Shown: piece after piece, positions 1-8,950 of the stretch
Layout: each line of letters begins with the position of its first letter
Numbering within the stretch: the stretch's first letter is position 1
DNA from: a bacterium
GTDB lineage: Bacteria > UBP13 > UBA5359
DNA: 32,394 nucleotides
Assembly: GCA_028685295.1 (NCBI GenBank)
Contig: JAQUEL010000012.1
Location: forward strand, 1-32,394
Direction of reading: 5' to 3'
Position numbers and translations under genes: made by a program
The notes under the pieces: generated by a model
What the model was told of the DNA's origin: nothing
The model's input: the letters and a program-made list of their open reading frames with translations, nothing else
The model's database searches: none

Positions 1-1
1 G

Positions 2-292
2 AAATTACTAATGATAAGCCTGGCTGGCTGCAGCATCCAGACTATCCAGTATATTCTGGGCAAATCAGGAGTTAAAATTGACGATATAAAGGCTATTGTA
101 ACCGGACAGCGCCGTATGAATGAGCACCCAACCATTTTGACCAGAATAGAACTGGAGTATCAAATAATGGGAAATAATCTGAACGCTTCTGCAATTGAGA
201 AGGCCATAAAGGCGGCGGAAGAAAAGATATGTCCGGTATGGGCGATGCTGGATGAGGGAATAGAAATAGAGTGGAAGTATACCATTAATTGA
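2..292 (+). CDS. OsmC family protein, C-terminal part (5' end outside window)
   Basis: Frame is open to the left edge. 'SLAGCSIQTIQYIL...VTGQRRMNEHPTILTRIELEYQIMG...CPVWAMLDEGIEIEWKYTI' fits the OsmC/YhfA C-terminal pattern (CxV-type Cys near the end). Confidence 0.75.
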   Translation, partial: KLLMISLAGCSIQTIQYILGKSGVKIDDIKAIVTGQRRMNEHPTILTRIELEYQIMGNNLNASAIEKAIKAAEEKICPVWAMLDEGIEIEWKYTIN

Positions 293-373
293 TGTTAACA
301 AGCAGCTCATTACCATATTAGTCGGCACATGCCGCTTATGTGTGCTGTTGCATGGGGGTTTGAAATTTATTCT

Positions 374-1087
374 CTAATAATATAGTTCTTTCAGCCCTTT
401 AACTGCACCCGGCTTTCCGGTAAATGGTATGCCTCTGGTCTGCATGGTTCTCTCCAGGTTTTCAACTTCCTGTCGGGAAATTTCTTTCAGTTCAAATCCC
501 GCCCCTTTGGCATAGAGCAGACTGCGAGCGGTGCCCTCCAACAAATCCAACTTGCCGTAAGCTTCCATTATTCCACCGCGATTTAGGACCAGTACGCCGT
601 GGTTTTCCATGATAAAGGTGTTGTATTTATCCAGAAAGGGGGTGAAATTATTTGCCAGCTGCTCTGTTAACGGCTCGGCGTAAGGCACCACCGGTACGGG
701 ACCGCAATCGATAACCATCTCCGGATAGAAGGGGCGCATTAAAGGATTATCATCATCTATAACGGCGAAGGCACAGGCTGCCGGCGGATGTGCGTGGATG
801 ATGCTGCCGATATCGGGGCGCTGGTTGAAGATGTTGAGATACATCGGCATTTCTCCGGTTGGCTTGCGAGCGCTCTCGATAATTCGGCCTTCTATATCTA
901 TAAAGACCATATCGCAATCACGGACCAGGCCCTTGTTAAGGCGGGTGGGAGTTATCAGCAGAAGATTCTCTTCCAGCCTTACGGCCAGGTTGCCTCCTTC
1001 TGCCGTAACATATCCTCGGCTTGATAACAGGCTGCAGACGGCTACAGCCTCGCTTATGTTGTCGGCGTATTTTTGGCGTAGAATCAT
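374..1087 (-). CDS. Class II aldolase/adducin family protein (fuculose-phosphate aldolase-like)
   Basis: 237 aa; 'GNLAVRLEENLLLITPT', 'HAHPPAACAFA', 'MENHGVLVLNRGG', typical class II aldolase zinc-site His motifs. Confidence 0.88.
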   Translation of the reverse strand: MILRQKYADNISEAVAVCSLLSSRGYVTAEGGNLAVRLEENLLLITPTRLNKGLVRDCDMVFIDIEGRIIESARKPTGEMPMYLNIFNQRPDIGSIIHAHPPAACAFAVIDDDNPLMRPFYPEMVIDCGPVPVVPYAEPLTEQLANNFTPFLDKYNTFIMENHGVLVLNRGGIMEAYGKLDLLEGTARSLLYAKGAGFELKEISRQEVENLERTMQTRGIPFTGKPGAVKGLKELYY

Positions 1088-1339
1088 TTGTTCGGTCTCC
1101 TTTCAGGCTACAGTCCGCTGATATTAAACCATAGATATAGGTTTGTGTGAAGGAGTTTTTATTTATGAAGGCAAAATTTGATAAACGGTCTCTCTTTCGA
1201 TAGAGGAGACAGAGGCTTTTTTCGGTACAGGCAAAACATGGGAGAAAAACGGCGCTCTATTTGTGAGATAGGTGCCGGCAATCACAGCTTTGAAGTTGAT
1301 TTTTAGCAACTAGAATAACGATGGGCAGCACTAATAGCC

Positions 1340-1369
1340 TTGGAAAACAACTTTTGTTCGTAGTATAAT
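1340..1369 (+). promoter_or_regulatory. Sigma-A-like promoter (TTGGAA-18-TATAAT)
   Basis: TTGGAA at 1340-1345 and TATAAT at 1364-1369, spacer 18 nt, upstream of the NAGPA remnant and nif3. Confidence 0.4.
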
Positions 1370-1438
1370 AAAAGCCTGCTTCGGTTATCGATGTTTATCG
1401 AAGTGGCAACGGCGGATACAGTTCTCTCTGGGAGATGA

Positions 1439-1847
1439 CTGGAGGGTGTTCTTCAGGCTCTGATCGGTGGCTCCAGAGTGCTTAAGAACGGCAGTATCTG
1501 GGTAAAATCAAAGCAAGAAGGCTTCAAGGGAGGGGTTTTATCTCCGACCTTCAGGACTGCTATAGGCGTGTCTGCTGATAATCGCTTGCTGCCGATAGTT
1601 GCAGATAGACAACGCAAAGGATAGGGCGCCGGTATGTTTATTAAACCGACACGCCTGATGCGGCATGGACGCAATCGACACCATGGGGCTGGATAGCGGC
1701 GGCTTCAGCACCTTATACGCCGGCGACAGGACAGAGAATCGTTCTGCTGGAGGATCACAGCGTCTTGTCAAGTCTTGTATTGCTTGTTATGAAAAGATAA
1801 CAGGCGGGTTCTATTCCGCCTATAGAAGAGGTGGAAGATGGCTGTAA
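1439..1847 (+). pseudogene. Decayed phosphodiester glycosidase (NAGPA domain) gene, C-terminal part
   Basis: Frame A: 'LEGVLQALIGGSRVLKNGSIWVKSKQEGFKGGVLSPTFRTAIGVSADNRLLPIVADRQRKG*GAGMFIKPTRLMRH' (in-frame TAG 1622-1624). A frameshift near 1663 leads to 'MDAIDTMGLDSGGFSTLYAGDRTENRSAGGSQRLVKS'. Together these follow the NAGPA order: GGxxLVKNG, RTAIG, DGGGSSTL, NRPS. Confidence 0.75.
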
Positions 1848-2947
1848 AGGTTAAAAGGCTATTACGTATCATGGAGGAACTGGCTCCATCCAGGCTGACC
1901 TCCGAATGGGATAACACGGGCTTACAGGCGGGCCACCCTGAAAATAATATCGATCGCATAATGCTGACTTTGGATATCAATGGTGCGGTGGCTGAGGAAG
2001 CTGTACAGCGGCATGCTCAGGCTATAATAAGCCATCATCCTCTTATCTTCAAGCCTTTGTCTACGCTGCGTTCGGATAACCCTGTCGGGGCAGCATTATC
2101 AGTTCTCATCAGTCACGACATAGCTCTTATTTCAGCTCATACTAATCTTGATGCCTCCGTCGGCGGCGTCAATGATGCTTTGGCGGAGCTGCTCGGGCTG
2201 TTGGAGCTCAGGGTATTACAGCGAACAGAGGCTGAAGCTCTCTTCAAGCTGGTCGTATTTGTTCCCGTCGATGCCGTCAATGCGGTTAGGGAGGCTGTTT
2301 CTGATGCCGGCGCGGGGCATATAGGGCAGTATAGCCATTGCACTTTTATGGCCAGAGGAACGGGTACATTCAAGCCTTTGGAAGAGGCGCAGCCTTATCT
2401 CGGAGAAATAGGCCGTCTGGAGGAGGTGGATGAATACAGACTGGAAACGGTAGTTCCTGCATCCTCTCTGGATAGAGTGATAGCTGCTATGCGCAAAGCG
2501 CATCCTTATGAAGAGGTGGCTTATGACGTTTTTCGGTTGCAGCAAACAGGTATAGAGAGCGGTTTAGGCCGTTACGGGCGATTACCGCAGGAGAAACGTC
2601 TGGATGAACTGGCCGGAGAGATCCGGAGCCTTCTGGGCGTTGAATATCTGAGAATAGTAGGAGATGCAGAGCGTATTATAAAAAAAGTGGCGGTTTGCGG
2701 CGGTAGTGGAGGAAGACTTATAGAACGTGCTGTAGATCGCCAGGCAGACCTGCTTCTGACCGGCGATATTAAGTATCATGAGGCTCAGCAGGCGGAGGCC
2801 CTAGGCCTGGCATTGATTGATGCAGGGCATGCCGCTACGGAGAGACCGGTTGTTTTCAGGCTTAGGGATAGCCTGCAGCAAAGGCTTAGCGACGAAGTTG
2901 AAATCTTGATATCGTCGGTGGTAACCGATCCTATAAGGTTGTTCTGA
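1838..2947 (+). CDS. Nif3-like dinuclear metal center protein with YqfO-type insertion
   Basis: 369 aa; 'LAPSRLTSEWDNTGLQAG', 'AIISHHPLIFKPL', 'SAHTNLDASVGGVNDALAELLGL', 'GDIKYHEAQQAEALGLALIDAGHAATE'. Confidence 0.93.
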   Translation: MAVKVKRLLRIMEELAPSRLTSEWDNTGLQAGHPENNIDRIMLTLDINGAVAEEAVQRHAQAIISHHPLIFKPLSTLRSDNPVGAALSVLISHDIALISAHTNLDASVGGVNDALAELLGLLELRVLQRTEAEALFKLVVFVPVDAVNAVREAVSDAGAGHIGQYSHCTFMARGTGTFKPLEEAQPYLGEIGRLEEVDEYRLETVVPASSLDRVIAAMRKAHPYEEVAYDVFRLQQTGIESGLGRYGRLPQEKRLDELAGEIRSLLGVEYLRIVGDAERIIKKVAVCGGSGGRLIERAVDRQADLLLTGDIKYHEAQQAEALGLALIDAGHAATERPVVFRLRDSLQQRLSDEVEILISSVVTDPIRLF

Positions 2948-2964
2948 CAGCATTAAATTAATTA

Positions 2965-3654
2965 ATGGAGGAATTTGCCATGCGAATGGCGAAAGAGGAT
3001 ATAACCTATTGGTTGGTATATTCCGATAACCGGATAAATGCCTGGTCAGAATTGCCTGAAGAGGAGGTTGTGTATGCCGCCGCCGGCGGCAACGAGCGTG
3101 CCTGTGAGTATATTTTAAATAAATACAGGGGTCTTGTTTACAGAAACATACGATCGTATTATCTCAGAGGAGCCGAGCGTGAGGATCTGATGCAGGAGGG
3201 AATGATCGGCCTTTTAAGCGCTATCAGGGATTACGACCCCCGGAAGCATTCATCTTTTCATTTTTTTGCCGCCCTCTGCATCCGGCGCCAGGTTCTTACA
3301 GCCGTAAAAGGAGCCAACCGGCGTAAGCATGTACCGCTCAACACTTCCAGATCGATTGATGCCCTATGCGGCAGCGATAATGGAGATAAAGCGATGCATG
3401 AGCATCTGGCTGTTGCCGGTAGTGATGATCCGGAAACATTGCTTATAGGCTCTGAGTTTATCAGACTTTTGAAAGTCAATTTGGAGAAAGTCCTATCGCC
3501 TCTGGAGCATAGAGTGCTACTTTCCTACATTGATGGTAAGAGCTACAAGCAAATTGCTATTGAGATAAGCCGATCCGAGAAATCTGTAGACAATGCCCTT
3601 GCCAGAATAAAGAGCAAGGCTTCCAGAATAGTGACCTGGATATACCGGGATTAA
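2965..3654 (+). CDS. sigH: Sigma-70 family RNA polymerase sigma factor, SigH-like
   Basis: 'GAEREDLMQEGMIGLLSAIRDYDPRKHSSFHFFAALCIRRQVLTAVKGANRRKHVPLN' closely resembles SigH region 2; C-terminal 'LSPLEHRVLLSYIDGKSYKQIAIEISRSEKSVDNALARIKSK' resembles region 4. Confidence 0.85.
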   Translation: MEEFAMRMAKEDITYWLVYSDNRINAWSELPEEEVVYAAAGGNERACEYILNKYRGLVYRNIRSYYLRGAEREDLMQEGMIGLLSAIRDYDPRKHSSFHFFAALCIRRQVLTAVKGANRRKHVPLNTSRSIDALCGSDNGDKAMHEHLAVAGSDDPETLLIGSEFIRLLKVNLEKVLSPLEHRVLLSYIDGKSYKQIAIEISRSEKSVDNALARIKSKASRIVTWIYRD

Positions 3655-3671
3655 CTGGGGCCATAAGGCAG

Positions 3672-4499
3672 GTGAAGGTATTGTCTGCGACATTGGCATC
3701 GGGCAGCGTGCTGCGTCGACGCTATCGCATATTGCAGTTATTGGGACAAGGCGCCGTTGGTGCCGTATATAAATCGGAAGAGATAAAGACAGGTGATTTA
3801 TGGGCTGTAAAGCAAGCTCTTCCGCAGAATGGCCGCCAGGCTGTCAGGGCTTTGCGGCATGAGGGTGCTATTTTATCATATCTGAACCATCCCAGAATAC
3901 CGGCTTTAAAGGAGAGGTTCTCCATTTGGGGCAGATATTATATGGTACGGCAATTTATTCAGGGTGTCAGTTTGAAAGATATGGTAGAAGGGCATTCATT
4001 GCCGTCGGAGAGGAATGTTCTGGATTGGTCCATACAGGTGGCGGAGGTGCTTACCTACTTGCATAGCCTGTCGGTGCCGGTAGTGGTGGCTGACCTCAAA
4101 CCCAGCAATATGTTATTGGATGATAATGGTGCTGTTCACCTGGTGGATCTGGGTTTGGCCGGGTTCTATAGGAACGGCTCTTCCGATCATACAGGAGGAA
4201 CGCCGGGTTATGCTGCGCCGGAGCAATTTGTGGGACATGTTGGGCCGCGCTCGGATATTTATTCCCTGGGAGCCACCATGTATTACCTGCTTACCGGTAG
4301 AAAGCTGGAAAGGCGCCAGCCTAACGTCAGCTTTGCCTCTCCACTTGAACTGAGATCGGAGCTGACTCCCGGAATAAGTAATATAGTGATGAAAGCGCTG
4401 TCATATAATTTGGGCGATAGATTTGTCTCCGTATCGGAGATGAAGGAACGGCTGGTTATACAGGCGGCAATGTTGTCTGCACTGAAAGAAGCAGAGTAA
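3672..4499 (+). CDS. Stand-alone serine/threonine protein kinase
   Basis: GTG start; 'LLGQGAVGAVYKSEE', 'WAVKQAL' (VAIK Lys), 'VADLKPSNMLLDDNGAVHLVDLGLAG' (HRD/DFG equivalents), 'GTPGYAAPEQF'. No PASTA repeats or TM segment seen. Confidence 0.9.
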   Translation: MKVLSATLASGSVLRRRYRILQLLGQGAVGAVYKSEEIKTGDLWAVKQALPQNGRQAVRALRHEGAILSYLNHPRIPALKERFSIWGRYYMVRQFIQGVSLKDMVEGHSLPSERNVLDWSIQVAEVLTYLHSLSVPVVVADLKPSNMLLDDNGAVHLVDLGLAGFYRNGSSDHTGGTPGYAAPEQFVGHVGPRSDIYSLGATMYYLLTGRKLERRQPNVSFASPLELRSELTPGISNIVMKALSYNLGDRFVSVSEMKERLVIQAAMLSALKEAE

Positions 4500-4524
4500 C
4501 GAGCCGGTTGAAGGAGCGACTTGA

Positions 4525-4938
4525 ATGGGGGAAGCAAAACTATATACGGACGGTGGAGCCAGAGGCAACCCCGGTCCTGCCGGCATAGGGTTTGTGCTTC
4601 TGGACAGCGATGACAAGTTGCTGGCGGAAGAGGGTCGGTATATAGGTGAAGCTACTAATAATGTGGCCGAGTACCGGGCTTTGCTTCTGGGTTTGGAGTG
4701 GGCGTTGGCGCGGGGAATAGATAGATTGGAGGTCTATTCCGATAGTGAATTGATGGTGCGCCAACTCAAGGGAGAGTATAAGGTAAGGAATGACGGACTG
4801 ATACCTCTTTATCAGGAGGCGCTGAGAATCACCCGACGGTTTTTCTCGATATCTTTCACGCATATCCCTCGTGCTAAAAACCGCCGGGCGGATAAACTCG
4901 TCAACCGGGCTGTGGATAAGGCTTTGGCTCGTTGCTGA
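4525..4938 (+). CDS. Ribonuclease HI family protein
   Basis: 137 aa; 'YTDGGARGNPGPAGIGFVL', 'NNVAEYRALLLGLEWAL', 'VYSDSELMVRQLKGEYKV', 'IPRAKNRRADKLVNRAVD'. Confidence 0.93.
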   Translation: MGEAKLYTDGGARGNPGPAGIGFVLLDSDDKLLAEEGRYIGEATNNVAEYRALLLGLEWALARGIDRLEVYSDSELMVRQLKGEYKVRNDGLIPLYQEALRITRRFFSISFTHIPRAKNRRADKLVNRAVDKALARC

Positions 4939-4967
4939 TTGTGATCGCGCTTTGATTCGGGTATAAT
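4939..4967 (+). promoter_or_regulatory. rnpB promoter (TTGTGA-17-TATAAT)
   Basis: TTGTGA 4939-4944, TATAAT 4962-4967; predicted start lies 7 nt later, exactly at the 5' strand of the rnpB closing stem. Confidence 0.65.
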
Positions 4968-4973
4968 AACTAC

Positions 4974-5388
4974 GAGAGCAGATCGGGTGGTCGCGGGCGG
5001 CTGATGCCGTTCGAGGAAAGTCCGGGCTCCATAGGGCAGGGTGCTGGATAACGTCCAGCGGGGGCGACCCCAGGGAAAGTGCCACAGAAAACAAACCGCC
5101 GCCTTAGGGCGGTAAGGGTGAAAAGGTGTCGGTAAGAGCGCACCAGCGGATGGGTGACCATCCGGCTTGGTAAACCCCACCCGGAGCAAGATCAAATAGG
5201 AGAGAATCCGCTCAGGCGGATAGCGGTGGCCCACCGGACTCTCGGGTATGATCGCTACCGGCCGTCGTGTCGCTGAGAACCGCAAGGTTCAAGGCGGAAA
5301 GGCCGACGAGGCGATAGGTAACTATCGTCCCAGATAGATGACCACTGTCTCGCAAGGGATACAGAACCCGGCTTACAGGTCTGCTCTC
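4974..5388 (+). ncRNA. rnpB: RNase P RNA, bacterial type A-like
   Basis: 'GAGGAAAGTCCGGGCTCC', 'ACAGAAA', 'GGGTGAAAAGGTG', 'GGTAAGAGCGCACCAGCGG', 'GGTAAACCCC', 'AGATAGATGACC...ACAGAACCCGGCTTACAGG'. Terminal stem GAGAGCAGA (4974) pairs with TCTGCTCTC (5380-5388). Confidence 0.96.
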
Positions 5389-5393
5389 ACTTT

Positions 5394-6809
5394 TTGAGAT
5401 ATGTTGGGGCGGGATCCTCTTTGAATTCCGATAACGATAACCTAAAAGATCAATTGACAAAAGCGCAGCAACGTCATGGGCAGCGCAATATCACCGCCAC
5501 CTCAATTTTCAGCATAATATACTTTTATTCAGTAAATGCTACGGTTCTCAATCTCTTTGCTGTCAAAATAGGCATGCCTCCGGATAAAGTGGGTCTGATG
5601 AACTCTTTTGTTTCTCTGTTTGCCATAGTACAGCTTTTTCTGGCGAATGCCCTTGAAAGAGATGGTAAACGGCGTTATGTACTGTCGTTTTATGGTTTGC
5701 AGGCACTTTGTGCCTTTGCCTTCCCATTAATACCTTTAATCTATCATTATTTAGGCAGCGTTCAGGCTATAAATGCATTGCTGCTGGTCACTGCTGCCGC
5801 TGCTATGTTCGGCAACCTGGGCCAGGCAGGATGGTTCCCGCTGATCAGGGATTCTGTTCCGGATGCAATAACCGGGCGCTTCTTCGCCCGAATGAGAACA
5901 GCCTGGCAGATAGCCGGCACCCTCTATCTTATTCTTACAGGCATATATCTGGGCAGTGAGCCTTCTATGGCCAGGTTTTCAGTTGTTTTTGCTATCGGTT
6001 TTATCGCGGCGATCGTCAGACAATTTTTTATTTTACGTATACCCGAACGAAAGGTCAATCCTGAAGCCGAAGAAACCAGCCTGGCACAGGCTTTGGTCAT
6101 GCCGCTGCGGGATCGTAATTACAGACGCTATCTTCTCTTTTCCATGGCGCTCTTTTTTGCTGTAGGTTTTGTAACACCATTTATTGTAGTGTACATGAAA
6201 AGTTGTCTTAAGCTGCCATCTGGGATGGTGGCCGTTATTTCTGCCATGGAGGCCGCCGGAGCTGTTGTTACACTCATACTCTGGGGGAAGATATCGGACA
6301 GGTACGGCCAACGCAGTGTCTTTGGATTATCAGCCTTTCTTCTTGGGTTGACGACATTAGCCTGGGCCGTTATTTACGGAGAGGGGGTGGCATTGATTTT
6401 TTCAGCAGCGCTGGTAAGCTTGCTCCGTGGAGCCGCTATTGCCGGCATCAATCTGGGACAGATTAGTTACAGTATGCGGGTTGCACCGCATATCAAAGGT
6501 GCTTCCTACGTCATAGCCGCATTTATAGCCAGTGGAACGGCTTTGGGCCTGGGTCCGATTATCGGAGGCAAGGCAATACTCTTTATGGATAATAATGCAA
6601 GCGTTCTGTATAGCGGTAGTTCATCTTATAGTATCTTGTTTCTGACGGATGTTCTGCTGATAATAGCAGCTATGGTGCTGAAAAAACGTATAAATTGGGA
6701 AGGGGATTTGGCCTCGATAGGCATGGCCGGTCGAATGGGAAAGACAGCCGTAGGCAAGCTGACAGAGATATCCTTTTTCGGCAGGCAGGATAAGGAAACT
6801 CCCGAATAG
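5394..6809 (+). CDS. MFS transporter (start uncertain, probably downstream of the listed TTG)
   Basis: Hydrophobic 12-TM-like ORF with 'LWGKISDRYGQRSVFGLSAFLLG' MFS loop motif. Confidence 0.8.
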   Translation: MRYVGAGSSLNSDNDNLKDQLTKAQQRHGQRNITATSIFSIIYFYSVNATVLNLFAVKIGMPPDKVGLMNSFVSLFAIVQLFLANALERDGKRRYVLSFYGLQALCAFAFPLIPLIYHYLGSVQAINALLLVTAAAAMFGNLGQAGWFPLIRDSVPDAITGRFFARMRTAWQIAGTLYLILTGIYLGSEPSMARFSVVFAIGFIAAIVRQFFILRIPERKVNPEAEETSLAQALVMPLRDRNYRRYLLFSMALFFAVGFVTPFIVVYMKSCLKLPSGMVAVISAMEAAGAVVTLILWGKISDRYGQRSVFGLSAFLLGLTTLAWAVIYGEGVALIFSAALVSLLRGAAIAGINLGQISYSMRVAPHIKGASYVIAAFIASGTALGLGPIIGGKAILFMDNNASVLYSGSSSYSILFLTDVLLIIAAMVLKKRINWEGDLASIGMAGRMGKTAVGKLTEISFFGRQDKETPE

Positions 6810-6856
6810 AATAAGTAAAGACGATTATTGATTTCTCAAGGAATGGAGTAAAAAGC

Positions 6857-8383
6857 GTGGGTATAGATGTAAGAAACTCTAAAAAGCATCAGGCATTCCT
6901 GGCTGCAGTTACGAATATGGATATATATCCGGCCTCCATCATAGAGGCCGGTGGTCTGATCTGGGCCATGGGGCGCAAGGACCTTGATAAATATTTATTA
7001 ATCGCTACCATATGCGGTTGCGGTTGTGATTGCGGGCTTTCACCTGATTTTGAAGGCCGCGTGGTTCGTGGTGAAGGAATGGTCGTCAAAATCTGCCCTC
7101 TGGCCCATGGCAATGCCGTTGCTTTACGTAAGGCGCTTCCCTTTACGGCACCTCGGTTGGTGGGTCTGTCCGGGAGCGTGGGCTGTGGAGACCGTTTGGG
7201 ACTGGCTACGCCCGGTCATATCAGGGCGGTTTGCGGCAGCGGATTTATTCCCTTTCTGGCTCAGCAATCAATCCGCGAAATGGAACGGACCGGACGCACA
7301 CCGGAAGATGTTATGGATGATGCAACCTGGGGCGTAATGCAGGAAGGATATACCGATGGCTATGGCTCAGATGCTGATCATCTGAAGCAACCGGAAGATA
7401 TAGATAATTGCCTGGCGGCAGGATTTACTCTTTTCACCGTTGATCCGGGCGATCATGTGGATAATGCGGCCGATGGCTATAACGATGCCGAATTGGAGGC
7501 ACGCTTCCAGAAGTTGCCCTTTGCCGATTTAGGGGTTACGGCTGATGAAATGATATTCATCTACGAAGGCAGGCAGTTTGACCTGGGGCAATCAATGTTA
7601 AGTTTCGATCACCATACTCTGCTTAAGGCAGCGGTCAAATACTCTAATGCAGTGCTGCATACTGTCGATATGTACCGGCATTTAAGGGAAGCGGCAGCCG
7701 GTAGACCGTATGAACTGGAAGTCTCCGTGGACGAAACGGAAACTCCCACTACCGCGCTGGAGCATATCTTCATCGCTTCCGAGCTAAAGCGTCTGGGGGC
7801 GAAGTGGGTCAGCTTGGCGCCACGCTTTACAGGCAGGTTCGAGAAAGGCGTAGATTATATTGGCGATTTATCGGAATTTGAAGTCCGTTTTGCTGAGCAC
7901 GCTGCTATTGCCAAGCTTTTTGGCGGATATAAGATCAGCTTGCACTCCGGTAGCGATAAGTTCTCCATCTACCATGTAGTAGCCCGATATACCGGACAGC
8001 TCGTCCATCTCAAAACGGCCGGCACCAGTTATCTGGAGGCTATAAGGGTGATAGCTGCCTGTGATCCGGCTCTCTTCCATGAGATATTCATCTTTGCCCG
8101 CGAGCGCTATGAAACGGATAAGGCGACTTATCATGTTTCCGCCGTCATGGATCGTGTACCGGATATATCCGATATAAAGGATGCCGATTTACCCAAATTA
8201 CTGGATCATTTTGATGTTCGCCAGATGCTGCATGTTACTTTCGGTTCGGTTCTGACCACCATCAAGCCGGATGGCAAACTGCTCTTTCGCGACAGGCTTA
8301 GAGATGTTTTACGTCGGCATGAAGAGAAGCATTATGAGATCCTGGCAACGCATATGAAGCATCATTTGGAACTCTTCGGCTAG
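6857..8383 (+). CDS. Tagaturonate epimerase (UxaE)-like protein
   Basis: 508 aa; 'YPASIIEAGGLIWAMGRKDLDKYLLI', 'FTLFTVDPGDHVDN', 'HIFIASELKRLGAKWVSLAPRFTGRFEKGVDYIGDL', 'GGYKISLHSGSDKFSIY' match my recollection of the UxaE family. Confidence 0.75.
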   Translation: MGIDVRNSKKHQAFLAAVTNMDIYPASIIEAGGLIWAMGRKDLDKYLLIATICGCGCDCGLSPDFEGRVVRGEGMVVKICPLAHGNAVALRKALPFTAPRLVGLSGSVGCGDRLGLATPGHIRAVCGSGFIPFLAQQSIREMERTGRTPEDVMDDATWGVMQEGYTDGYGSDADHLKQPEDIDNCLAAGFTLFTVDPGDHVDNAADGYNDAELEARFQKLPFADLGVTADEMIFIYEGRQFDLGQSMLSFDHHTLLKAAVKYSNAVLHTVDMYRHLREAAAGRPYELEVSVDETETPTTALEHIFIASELKRLGAKWVSLAPRFTGRFEKGVDYIGDLSEFEVRFAEHAAIAKLFGGYKISLHSGSDKFSIYHVVARYTGQLVHLKTAGTSYLEAIRVIAACDPALFHEIFIFARERYETDKATYHVSAVMDRVPDISDIKDADLPKLLDHFDVRQMLHVTFGSVLTTIKPDGKLLFRDRLRDVLRRHEEKHYEILATHMKHHLELFG

Positions 8384-8450
8384 ATATACGTTTTGGAAAG
8401 GGCCATACGGGTATACTGATGACAGACAGGTGGCAAAGGAGTGTGACGTT

Positions 8451-8945
8451 ATGGCCCGATACTTGCGAATATCCTGGCTGTCCGCACTGATCATTACAGC
8501 CTTTGTTTACGGTACTGCCGTTATCGGTTCGCTGTTCACGACTGTCGGCATGTTCGGCTGGTATCAGAACATCGCCAAGCCGCCCTGGACTCCCTCCGGC
8601 AGTGTTATCGGTATCGTCTGGACAATACTCTTTACCCTTACGGCCATGGCCGGTATTCTAGCCTGGAACATGCGCCCTCGCAGCGGTGACAATATTATGG
8701 CCATGGAGATACTGGGTATAAACCTGTTGCTCAATATGCTATGGACGTATATTTTCTTTATGCAGCACTCTATCAACGGGGCGCTGTTGGAGATGGTCCT
8801 GCTGTGGCTCAGCATCCTGGCAGCTATAGTCGTATTCCGGCGTCTGAACCGAGTGGCCGGGCTGTTGCTGCTGCCGTACATTCTCTGGGTGAGCTTTGCC
8901 TTTTACCTCAACTGGGCCATCGCTATGCTCAACAGGGCTCTATAA
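8451..8945 (+). CDS. TspO/MBR family (tryptophan-rich sensory) protein
   Basis: 'GSLFTTVGMFGWYQNIAKPPWTPSGSVIGIVWTILFTLTAMAGILAWN' and 'LLLLPYILWVSFAFYLNWAIAMLN' are TspO hallmarks. Confidence 0.92.
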   Translation: MARYLRISWLSALIITAFVYGTAVIGSLFTTVGMFGWYQNIAKPPWTPSGSVIGIVWTILFTLTAMAGILAWNMRPRSGDNIMAMEILGINLLLNMLWTYIFFMQHSINGALLEMVLLWLSILAAIVVFRRLNRVAGLLLLPYILWVSFAFYLNWAIAMLNRAL

Positions 8946-8950
8946 GAGGA

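Noticed and set aside
4540-5285. Minus-strand ORFs (184 aa and 157 aa) across rnhA and rnpB
   Set aside because: They overlap RNase HI coding sequence and the structured RNase P RNA; no protein motifs.
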